A DNA stretch of 60,000 nucleotides, from NCBI RefSeq assembly GCF_000003815.2, contig NC_049997.1, forward strand, positions 4,679,893 to 4,739,892, in the 5' to 3' direction. Shown one piece after another: positions 33,185 to 51,400 of the stretch. The stretch's first letter is position 1, and every line of letters begins with the position of its first letter. The position numbers were made by a program, and so were the translations under genes. The stretch is from Branchiostoma floridae. Lineage: Eukaryota > Chordata > Leptocardii > Amphioxiformes > Branchiostomatidae. Below the pieces are notes generated by a model. It saw nothing but the letters and a program-made list of their open reading frames with translations. It had not been told where the DNA came from and did no database searches.

Positions 33185-33190
33185 TTTATT
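33185..33190 (-). other. Candidate polyadenylation signal of gene B
   Basis: AATAAA on the minus strand about 530 bp past the stop, the best match before gene A's 3' end. Confidence 0.45.
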
Positions 33191-33715
33191 GGATCAAACA
33201 ACAATATGCAAATTGGTTTTGATTTTGACGTAAAAACCATACCCTAAGTTAAGTTAAGTTACACATAACATATCAAATGCGTCATGAATTATGACGACCA
33301 AAAAGCTTTGGCGTTTTACAAGAGTAAAACACACCTTGACTTAAAGTTGCATATTAGCCATGACCTAGCGCCTTAAGACAAAATACAATAGTGTAAAGCA
33401 CAACGGCTTCTTAACGCACTATGAGGTTTTCTAAAGCCCTAAGTGTAAAATACCAAATTTAAGATATCTATCGACATTCATTGCCAGTATTAAATGATGG
33501 TATGAATAGAAAGTATTAGTTGGCATTTTAAGCTATAAAAGATATTGCTTTTTTGTCGCGATTGCTAGAAGTTTTACGTTGTTTAACCGTTTGATTCGCC
33601 ATAAATTACCAGTGTACGTAAAAACGGACTTATTTTGAATATGGCGCAATACTATAACTTAGACACTACTAATCTCGTTCCCATCTGACGTCATCTTCTC
33701 GTTCCTTGGTTCTCC

Positions 33716-41707
<7,992 letters not shown>

Positions 41708-42449
41708 ATTCTGTAAAAAATGATTAAATTTAGTATCATTGAAAAATTTTCAGTTTCTTGGGAGATCTTAGCAAAGCAACTGTTGCGTGTAAAAATATTA
41801 TTTGCATGTTTATGTCCGAAGGCTTAAAGAAACATAGTAGAAACATAGCGAACATAAATGTCACAATTAACAGTTACTGGCATATTTGTATTTGTAAAAA
41901 TAAGACCACTCAAATATTAGTGTCGGTTATATCTGGTTGGTTTGACCGTATCGGAAGCGGAGAAGTTTGATAAGTCCGTCTTTTTAAATATAGTTTGTAC
42001 ATGGGCCCGGGCCCTATGATTTGAGGAAGAAACTGGCTTTCTGTTCGCCCATGCGTGTTCGAAAGTGAAGAAGGTCATGTTGAGCCTTATTTTTAAATTC
42101 CAGTTCATTTGTTGTAGTTTAGTGAACAATTTGAAACGAAAAACTTGCTTTCCCAATTTTTGCCTCAAAAGCTCGCAAACGTACAAGTTGCACAAGAAGA
42201 CAAAAGCTAAGACAATTCTATTCTAGACAAGTCAAGTATACGTTGGTGACAGGTTCAACCGGTTTAACCGACGTGCTCCTCGAGTACTCGTTTTTGATTT
42301 GTTAGCAATACAATAGTCACTTTCACATGCTGTATTTCTGTATTTCTCTTTCAGATAACAATGTCCTCAAGTAAAGTGACATTTAACAAGTATCACCTTG
42401 GTATGAAATACACATAACTCGTGATCTTAGCCATTTTTCCAATCCGTGC

Positions 42450-42605
42450 CAGGTCGAGCAATTTTGGGAACGAAAGTATGATGCAAAAGCCCCCCAAAAC
42501 CGTACATAAACTATTCCAGAGCATAAGTAGCGTATATTTGTCGATATAAACTATTTTTCTTACTTTCCGCAAAAAACAGACCGGGTCCCGGGTGGGACAT
42601 GAGAC
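42450..42605 (+). repeat. Interspersed repeat D, copy 2, gene B intron 1
   Basis: CAGGTCGAGCAATTTTGGGAACGAAAGTATGATGC at the left and GGTCCCGGGTGGGACATGAGA at the right match copy 1. Confidence 0.5.
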
Positions 42606-42870
42606 CCCAACATTTAGAAAATTTCTTAGCCTCAGAGACTGTTCTAAATTTGCTTTGGTAAGATACAAGTTTCAAAATTTCAACTATTTCAAAGGTTATT
42701 AACATAACAACACAGGTAAATGTAATGTTTACAAAAATGTTTTCTCACAGCATTAAGGAAAAAATGTTACATTGCCAATACATTAAACCCCAAATAACAG
42801 AAACAAATCTTTTAAGAGTTTAATTGCGCAAAAAAAAATCAAAGAACTGAGAGGAAACCAAAACACTCAC

Positions 42871-42920
42871 CTCTTGTTTCTTCCTTCAACACGCCTCGGG
42901 AAGAATTCGAATGAGGAATG
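42871..42920 (-). other. Gene B probable non-coding 5'UTR exon
   Basis: A donor (AACAAGAG|GTGAGT on the minus strand) lies downstream of a TATA box, and the ATG exon starts with an acceptor (TTTTTTACAG|AATATG). A leading untranslated exon is therefore inferred. The 5' boundary is approximate, about 30 bp below the TATA box. Confidence 0.55.
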
Positions 42921-42942
42921 AAGACAACTGAGCTTTTCTCTC

Positions 42943-42949
42943 TTTTATA
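42943..42949 (-). promoter_or_regulatory. TATA box of gene B
   Basis: TATAAAA on the minus strand (GTATAAAAGAGAG context), correctly placed before the inferred 5'UTR exon. Confidence 0.6.
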
Positions 42950-43089
42950 CCGTCATATTACACAATAGTTCCATGGCAACATAAATGCAGCTTTTCGTAA
43001 CGTGAAGTCCATTGTCTATCACCTTTGAAGTAAGTACGTAAAATGCACTTTTGACACACCCTTATCATAGTTGAATAATTTCTTAATTG

Positions 43090-45470
43090 GAAACATTATA
43101 GTACGTCATTGTTATAAACTCATTGTTGATGGCGTCTTATTTTGGGCAGAATTCTGTCTTTGTTGTTGAAGTATTTAGACCAATGTTGTCTGTTTCGTTG
43201 ATGGGTGTGTACAGAACGTTTTGGGTCAAAATGTAGCAACAAATTCTAGAGAATATGACCAATGCTTCTTCTATCTATGTTTTGATAGGGTGTATTTCTT
43301 CGTGTTGGCCCAAGCCTATGCATATGAGGCATTTGTTGTACTGGTAATAAGGGCCATGTTACGTAGGTGTTGTCCTTTGGGGACCCCAAAAAAATTATAC
43401 CTGTGAAGAAACAAAGTGCCTTTATTAGGAAATCTATTATTAGTAAGTTTGAACCAATTTGGTAAAAAAGGAAGGGTGAAACAATTTCATTGAGTATATA
43501 GCTTAACACCATAGATTTTTTTTTTGTTATTTCACATATTTTGCTTTAATTTCAAGATTTACATTTGCAAGGCATACGGCATTGGTATCTGCATTTCAAT
43601 CCTTTTCTTTTGCAATTTTCGGCATGTATAAACTCGTGTTTTCACGATGTTCATTCTCTTTTAAAACTTCATTTGAATGGCCAAAACTTGATGTAAAAAA
43701 ATGCTACGAGACTATGCCCTTTCCTTCTTCTATCTATGGGGTGTATTTTCTTTAATTTCAGAATTTACATTTGCACTTTACGGCATTGGTATCCGTTTTC
43801 AGATATTTCTCGCAATTTTTAGCATGTGTATGTTCATGTTTTGAACGATTTTCAACTTAAAAACTTCATTCGAATGGCCCAAACTTGATGCATACGTAGA
43901 TGCAAACCATATAATCGAATCAATGTGTCCCTAGATGAGATTCTTTATGTACTATATGTTTTGATTGTCTACAAACATTTTGTCTATAGCGACGTATTTT
44001 TAACACGACCACATGTCCATTTTATAACTTTGTGTTTAAATCTAAATGACTGGAAATACAGACAATGAAGATCTTTCATTCATTCTATTTCAGTCTGAGC
44101 AAGTCAATTGCTGTAAATTACTGATGATTGTGACGTAAGATATGTAATAATGGAGTGTCCTTGAAAATGTCCAGTCAGGCCACACCTTTCTAAGACAATT
44201 GCACAGTAAGTCTTGTTTTTTTTTGTTTTTGTTTATCGAGTATCTTCCTTTTACCAACGCCATTGCTGATTCAGTAAGATACTTTATGTACTATATGTTT
44301 TGATTACAAATCTTTTGTCTATAGCGACGTATTTTTATCACGACCATCTATGTCCACTTTATAACTTTGTGTTTAAATCTAAATGACTGGAAATACAGAC
44401 AATGAATATCTATCATTCATTCTATTTCAGTCTGAGAAAGTATATATATGAGTTTCGCAATCTTCATGTGCAATATGTTTCAAGAATTTTAAAACAGTCT
44501 GTACCTCAGCAGTCCGACGCACACGATTGTTCATTTTAATATGTTTTACCTTGCGCCCTCTGGACGTCGTAAGTCCAGAAAAAGGGTCGACCTAGGTATT
44601 TTAATATTTCATCTTGTATTTGTGTGTCTAATTCTAAGGCTCAATAAAGATGATTCTGACCCCCATTGCTGCAAATTACTGATGATTAGCCCATTGTGAT
44701 GTAAGATACTGAAAACAATGAGGTGTCCTTTAAAATGTCCAGTCAGGACACACCTTTTGAAGACAACTCCACCGTAAGTCTTGTTGTTTTTTGTTTATCC
44801 AGTATCTTTGTTTTTCGTAATTCCATGGCAACACAAATGCAGCTTTACGTAAAGTGAAGACTTTTTTTTTTGGCATCCGTCTGTCTCGGAAGACAATGGT
44901 AGGCGGACGGGTTTACGGCGACCCGTCTGCCTGGCCTGCACTTGGGTTTTTAAGGTGAAGGAGGGGTGTGCACGTCCTTCTTCTCCACCCTCTCGTCCAC
45001 TGGCGCACTAGTCCTACAGGGGCAACTGTTTGCAACGTGTAAGACGGTCCCAGCAGATGCAGGTTTGTTGTTTGGAGTTTCCGTCTCCTAGGAGGACTTC
45101 CGACCAAGGATGCAAGGGGTTCCTCCTACCCCTGACTCATGTGTCATGGCGGGTGCGTCATGCCCGAACATGCCCCTATGGCCTAAAGTGAAGACTTAGT
45201 TCATTGTCTATCACCTCTAACGTAAGTGGTCATGAGCCATTGCTTTGAGTCATTCATTTATTCAATTTCAGGCTGAGACAGTCAATTGCCGTAAATTACT
45301 GATGATTACTCCATTGTGACGTAAGATATATATCAATTGAGTGTCCTTGAAATGTCCAGTCAGGCCACACCTTACTAAGACAATTGCACTGTAAGTCTTG
45401 TTTTTGTTTTTGTTTGTTTAATTATCCAGTATCTTCGTTTTACCAACGCCATTGCTAATTCAGTAAGGGT
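43090..45470. repeat. Patchwork of local duplications upstream of gene B
   Basis: Repeated segments visible by eye are: 43544–43695 with 43736–43895 (TTTACATTTGCA ... ACGGCATTGGTATC ... CTTCATT[TC]GAATGGCC); 43940–44100 with 44275–44445 (TTTATGTACTATATGTTTTG ... AATACAGACAATGAA); and three copies of TGTCCAGTCAGG[CA]CACACCTT near 44170, 44737 and 45353. No gene is supported here. Confidence 0.7.
44864..45183 (-). mobile_element. SINE-like insertion with 14-bp target-site duplication
   Basis: TAAAGTGAAGACTT occurs at 44850–44863 and again at 45184–45197. Between them, the unit starts with a T tract (poly-A tail on the minus strand). A related uninterrupted stretch at 42972–43030 shows the empty-site arrangement. 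No clear tRNA promoter was identified in its 320 bp. Confidence 0.75.
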
Positions 45471-45583
45471 GCCAAAGATTCTTTTCTATTTGCTTTTGGA
45501 CAGACGAGGACAATGTGGCACTGCACTCAAGTTTTTGCAACTACAGTAATATTAACAGTGCTACATACACGGTACAGACAGAA

Positions 45584-45750
45584 GGTAAAGGTAGTCTTTT
45601 ACCTCCCCGACCAAAGCCAGGTACCCATTTGGAAAGGTCGTGTAAAGTGCCTTTCCTAAGGGCACAACGTCGGGGGCACGGCGGGGATCGAACTCAGGAC
45701 CAAAGATTCTGAGTCGAACGCTCTACCAGTTACTCCACGCCGACGCCAAA
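45584..45750 (-). mobile_element. tRNA-derived SINE, minus strand
   Basis: The complement of the A box (TACTCCACGCCG context) and B box (GGGATCGAACTC) appears at 45682–45745. The body with GGAAAGG and GTGTAAAGTGCC lies to the left, so the element points left. Confidence 0.6.
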
Positions 45751-47206
45751 AGGCCAAATATTGAAGTCGGTTCGTAGATTGTCCAGTATTGTTCAATCCA
45801 TATCATTAATCGTACATTGTTTTTTTTTTAAATCGTCGAGAGTCTGGGATCATTCCTGTTCGCTGCTTTGATGTACCCCCGTCCCACGCCCCGCGCCGCA
45901 AAATAGTCTGCAGACGGTACGGACAGTTCTATTCAAACCCGTAGCCCTTGTCTCACAGATTGGTTTGTATTTTGAATATTCAATCAATATATAGAAACAG
46001 TACTAGTGCTACTGGGATTGAACATACGGTCCCGAACTTGAATGTGTCATTTACATCTATGACGCACCCAAAATGATTCGGCACCATGGCAATATGTACA
46101 CTGCAAATCACCAGGCATAATTTAGACAAGGACCAGACAGTTATACTGTAATCCTAGCTGTGGAACAAACTTCTACTCTGGCCAGTGAGAACAAACCTAG
46201 ACGTAAGTATAAGATTACAAAAATTGCTGACATTTTACAGACACAATATCGTCATAGTATAGCGCTGCATGCAACTTACTAGCATGGGCACAATTCTACC
46301 CAACTCTGTTATGTAATATGTCATCTAAAGCCTTTGACTTTCCGGTAATACTTTGTGGGTAAGGGGACCTTTAAACAAATAAAGTTTAATTTTCTGTAAC
46401 GAAAGGTCACACAGGGCATGCAAATATAGGAAACAAAACATTAGACCTGTTTTTTTAATGTTAAATTTTAGGGTGTTAGATAAAATCATTTCATGCAAAT
46501 TTTAAAACTTTAAGGTATGTCAGAAGAGTAAAATTTACGTGTTTGGCAGCAAAAGTCTGTTAGATTTCTGAAGCATCAAATGAACCTTCTCCAGGCGGTC
46601 GGTGGCAAACAGTCATGTAGCGGTTTCATTGTGGACAGACTGAGGTGTTTACATCTGTCAAAATTTCGCTAACATGTTTTGTGGTGAATGTGAACTATTG
46701 CCTTAAGTATAGTAATTTTTGGTATAGTATAGTACTAAAATAACGGCAGCTGTTTATTTCCCATTTCCACTAGGACGGCGCTTTCGCTGAGCTCTCTCTG
46801 TGACATAGAATTTGAAAGATCGCTCAACGAATTGTACAGGAAATAAACGAAAATTTTTACACTTTGCTGTTTCTAAGTTGGGTTACATGACACTCAATTT
46901 TAAAATTTGTTTTAAAGTTTGTTTCTTATCCTTTATGCCATAAGTTAAGGGTGTCTTTTGATCAAACAATATTATCATATAGCCAGGCGCCGCGGACCAA
47001 TCGGAAGTCCCCGTTCCATGTTGGTTATGACGCCGTAACACATAGATTCCGCCCGGCCCAGACCGGTGTTTATCGCTCCTTCTGATTGGTCAGAATACAT
47101 TGACACGGACACCGGTTTTATTCGGTGGTTATAGCATAGGCACAGACGTTATGACACCATATACACCTCGGGGTGGGTCATTAGCCCTTAATTCTACTGC
47201 GGACAG
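45751..47206. other. No complete gene; flank of orphan SLC17 exon
   Basis: Besides MITE A copy 4 there is nothing coding. 46980–47160 is GC-richer with two CCAAT-type motifs (GACCAATCGG, CTGATTGGTCAG) just before the orphan exon. It does not resemble the matching intron of gene C beyond ~15 bp. Confidence 0.5.
46760..46876 (+). mobile_element. MITE family A, copy 4 (left half only)
   Basis: TTTCCACTAGGACGGCGCTT and core words TCGCTCAACGAATTGTA and TTTTACACTTTG, then homology stops. The right terminal repeat is missing. Confidence 0.7.
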
Positions 47207-47431
47207 CAAACTGTAGCAGCCTTGCAGAAAGTCTTCTACGTCAGCGCCGCCATTTCCGTTTCCGGTTCCGTCATGGCTCTGGTGTTCCTCCGGACTGATC
47301 CGGTTTCCTGGGCGCAGGACCCGGATGTAGACAAACTGTTCCAGCCAGCACGGAGCAAACTGATAAATGACGTCAGTGACAGAGAGAAAGAAAACTGTTG
47401 TCCAGTACTTGTTTACGAGACCACAGTGTGA
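47207..47431 (+). pseudogene. Orphan SLC17 terminal exon (duplicate of gene C exon 10)
   Basis: Acceptor ACTGCGGACAG, then 74 codons without interruption: QTVAALQKVFYVSAAISVSG ... VYETTV and TGA. The first ~130 nt and ~15 nt of flanking intron match gene C exon 10 nearly base for base, so this arose by genomic duplication, not retrocopy. The acidic insert of gene C is absent. I find no other SLC17 exons between gene B and this point. It may be the remnant of a tandem copy, an exon of a gene broken by misassembly, or an allelic artefact. The intact frame argues for recent origin or function. Confidence 0.75.
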
Positions 47432-47543
47432 ATTTAAAAAAAAAAAAACTCTTTCATGGATTTATTGTTACTTGTTGTCACCTCTGCGTTCCACGTCATA
47501 TTGCATTTGGGTAAGTCTTACATTTTGTACATTCAAATATTTC

Positions 47544-47549
47544 ATTAAA
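47544..47549 (+). other. Candidate polyadenylation signal after the orphan SLC17 exon
   Basis: ATTAAA about 110 bp past the TGA. Motif evidence only. Confidence 0.25.
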
Positions 47550-48435
47550 GACAACAAGAAAATACGCCAGGCTTACATCTGCTTGGATGTCATATCAGAT
47601 CGCCGGGTAGACTAATTAATGCCCTACGAACGACAGCGCGCCGTAACACATTCCGGTAAGCTGTATTTAAAGACACCTGTCCGACTTTGTCATCATCGAC
47701 CTTTGCTTCAAATTTGCTTTTGCGTTGAGCCTTTGGTCTAGCCTGACTAAACTCGTGCTCCTAGCGGCATGCCCTACAATTGCCGCCGCCCTAAGAGGAG
47801 GACATTGACCCCAGTCAGCGAGAGATTGTGTAAACACAGCTACTATAAATCATAAATTACGCCGGAACAAGCAAACGAGAAAAATCCGAATCTAACTTCT
47901 AAATTTTCGTACTCACGCTTTTTTGCCAACATAAGTGATCTTTACCCAGCACATGTACAATATTCGATGAATGCTATGTCTTATGATGTAAAGGAAAGTT
48001 TGTAAATTTATCCTTAATAAAAGAATAAACCCCACTCGTATGCAGCATAATGGACAATTACATCAATTCAGGGCAAAGTCGAGGTGCCAATTTATCATCC
48101 TGACCCGATTACAAGGACCAGGACCAATCAGATGGCTGCTAGCAGGTGCAAACTAAAGAAGCCCTACAAAGATGTCCTTTGTAATGTATTGACGGTATCT
48201 GACAGCCAGTAATAGATGGACAATATGTCTGAAATATTTCTCTCTGCCCCTCGCGTGCCACTAGTTTAGTGTTAATTAGTTACTCTGCATCTGAAAGAAC
48301 CGACTTCATGGGCGTTGACCTCGCTAGAAATCTAGTTCATGTCATTCAGAGCTTACCCCCCCCCCGCAAGGTATATTCTTCCAAGTACAAAGGTCGAACA
48401 AACAAGTCTTCATAACAGAAGGGAAGACTGCTGCA
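47550..48435. other. Probable gene C 5' flank, no other feature
   Basis: No TATA box or further exon is evident. A C8 run lies at 48357–48364. Confidence 0.4.
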
Positions 48436-48453
48436 ATGGCGTGCACAAAGAGG
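48436..48453 (+). CDS. Gene C exon 1: start codon exon
   Basis: ATG GCG TGC ACA AAG AGG then GTAAGT. The 18 nt give MACTKR and join in phase 0 to exon 2 (VTGCISTRYS). Plausible because SLC17 N termini are short and variable, but the exon is tiny and could be misassigned. Confidence 0.6.
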
Positions 48454-51400
48454 GTAAGTGTATGTTCATGCCAAACACTATGGCGTTTTCTGCAGGTATT
48501 CTAGTTTCTACAGGCCGAGATTTGATTATCTTTATGCCGAAACGTTTGTTTCTAATAAAGGCTTGGGTAGGAGTGTGACGGCCGAAAACAAATGGTATTA
48601 ACGGTCATGCCGTCCCGTTATGCGTCTACGTTCACGTAAGCCTACGAATAATCCCCATTCATATGCCTTGTCCTGTAATCAAGTTTGATATTCTGACGAG
48701 AGCAAGGGCATGTTAGTTGTGTGTTGGTCCCTATCCGGTAGTTTAGAGTTTGAGATGACGGGACTAAGGAGGTTAGAGTCCGAATATAACTGACTAGAGC
48801 TACAATGAGCACCCTGACTTTCTGGTAATCGTACCATCGGGACGTCGCCACGATATTCACGGTGCCTTGGTGCTGGTGTCCCGCTTAGTTCACTGGTGCA
48901 AGCCGGGGAAATTTAACGGTGATAAGGCAAGCTGCAAAGACAGACTAACAAAAACATAAATTATTATTGAGACCCCTTCTGCTATCGTCGATCGAGTTGC
49001 GCTCTCTCATTGCAACCTAAAAACATATGTGTGTAACCTTTGATTTCACATTGGGCATTTTATACAAATTCTGTAGGTGCGACTGAAAAGACAGCACAAC
49101 ACACAAAGCGCATAAGTATTGTATAATAACCAAGTCTGGCCTTTCAGTCAATAACTTGAACTAAACATGACTGCTGATCTATGACCCCCTGAAACTTCGA
49201 CTTTGATCTACGATAAAGCATTCTAACGCTCAGTTGTGTATATATTGTTATTTTGTTATTATTGTTTATTTTCTCTGATTTCTTTGTTCATTTCATTTTG
49301 TTTTTAGTATGTAGCACACGACAGTAAAGCACTGAGCCCGCCTACATTGTTTCAAAACAACAGAAATAAATGAATAAGCAAAAATATCGTTTTTTCTTCA
49401 ACACAATTCTTTCAATTTATTGGATGATCTTTGAAATCTGATGTCGCAAGGTTGCAAGGATGCCTTAAGGCCCCCTCTCACTTGACGTGCGGCACGCTTG
49501 CGGCATTGCTGCGTTCGGAAGATGCTCCACGAATTTCAGAGATAAAGAACGAATTTTCTTACTTGTTGTATATTTCAGCGTCATTAATGATAAACTNNNN
49601 NNNNNNNNNNNNNNNNNNNNNNNNNNNNNNNNNNNNNNNNNNNNNNNNNNNNNNNNNNNNNNNNNNNNNNNNNNNNNNNNNNNNNNNNNNNNNNNNNNNN
49701 NNNNNNNNNNNNNNNNNNNNNNNNNNNNNNNNNNNNNNNNNNNNNNNNNNNNNNNNNNNNNNNNNNNNNNNNNNNNNNNNNNNNNNNNNNNNNNNNNNNN
49801 NNNNNNNNNNNNNNNNNNNNNNNNNNNNNNNNNNNNNNNNNNNNNNNNNNNNNNNNNNNNNNNNNNNNNNNNNNNNNNNNNNNNNNNAGTATGTGGCACA
49901 CGACAGTAAAGCAATGAGCCGCCTACACTGTTTAAAAACAACAGAAATAAATAAAGAAGTAAAAAGAACGTTTTTTCTTCAACACAATTCTTTCAATCTA
50001 TTGGATGATCTTTGAAATCTTATGTCGCACGGTTGCAAGGATGCATTACATAGCGCTACATTGTATTGGCGGTATGAAGCGGTTATGGTCGCCTGGAACA
50101 TCAGCGAACACAGTCTACTAATAGTTTTGTATCCTAGTGGTAATCTAAAGGTTTGATAAATGTGTTGCGAATTTGGAAACGTTCGGTAACCGCAAGTGAA
50201 CCATATCTCCACAGTACTTCCCCGCCAATGTTTACCGTGCAAGTTGCGTATTCTGTTGACCGTATACTTTGCCTATGTTTGCACTACGTCCCAGAGTATT
50301 TAATCAATACCTTAAGGTGGGATCACACCTGCGTATATGTTTTAGTCCGTATGAGGCGCGCATGGGAGTATTTACCTCCACCAGGCCCCACAGGTCGTTG
50401 GAAAAATAATAAAAATTGGACAAACGTAAACAAGGTAACATGTCAGACGAGTTAGCTGGGTCGCTAACAATACATACGGTCAGCTAACTCATCTGGCATG
50501 TTTTGTATCTATATTTGTCCAATTTGTACTATTTTTCCCGCGACCTGTGGAGCCTGGTAGAGACTAGACGGACTTGAATATATACGCATGTATGACCCCA
50601 CCTTAACCCTTGCTGCCCTTCACCCTTAGGTGACCGGCTGTATTTCGACCCGGTACTCGTTGGCCGTCCTTCTCATGGGATTCATCATTTACTTCTTCAG
50701 CCTGCGGTCAAACTTCAGTATTNNNNNNNNNNNNNNNNNNNNNNNNNNNNNNNNNNNNNNNNNNNNNNNNNNNNNNNNNNNNNNNNNNNNNNNNNNNNNN
50801 NNNNNNNNNNNNNNNNNNNNNNGTGTTCTAATGTAAACACGACCCAGGTTATAAAGAATTTTACACGCGAAAACAACACGGCTTTTGAACTGCACAACGA
50901 GACGAGAAAATTGCGGCACGCAAACAGTACAGATTATAAAAGTCAGGTAAGATATTTGAGTTTTAACGTTCTCTCTTTTTCCGTACTCTCTTTTGTTACA
51001 GTCTTTTAACCCTATCCATACAGGGCAATTTTTTTCATGAATTTTGACCAATTACGTCATCACATTAGCATAATTTATGAACTTCTAATTATAAATTCCA
51101 CACTTATATATTAGATATGTTAGATATTGAAAGTGGAAATTAGTGACTTTTGTACAATATGCCTTTCACGTAATGTTTTTTTTTGTGGTTATTTTGTGGG
51201 TTTTTTTCCTACAGTTCAACAAAGTACATGTCTCAATGCGCTATTCGTAATTGTAAGATTGTTTAGTCCAAGTCGGTTAAGGTGGCATAACACATTATCA
51301 ATCCGCCATACCCGTACTCATTGGTAGTTCAGGTTAAAAGAAGGGTTACTCATAATAGTTGCAAAATACCGTATATAATGATATGATGTGACAATATTTT

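Noticed and set aside
49431-50015. 194-codon frame through the N gap
   Set aside because: Consists mostly of undetermined residues and MITE sequence.
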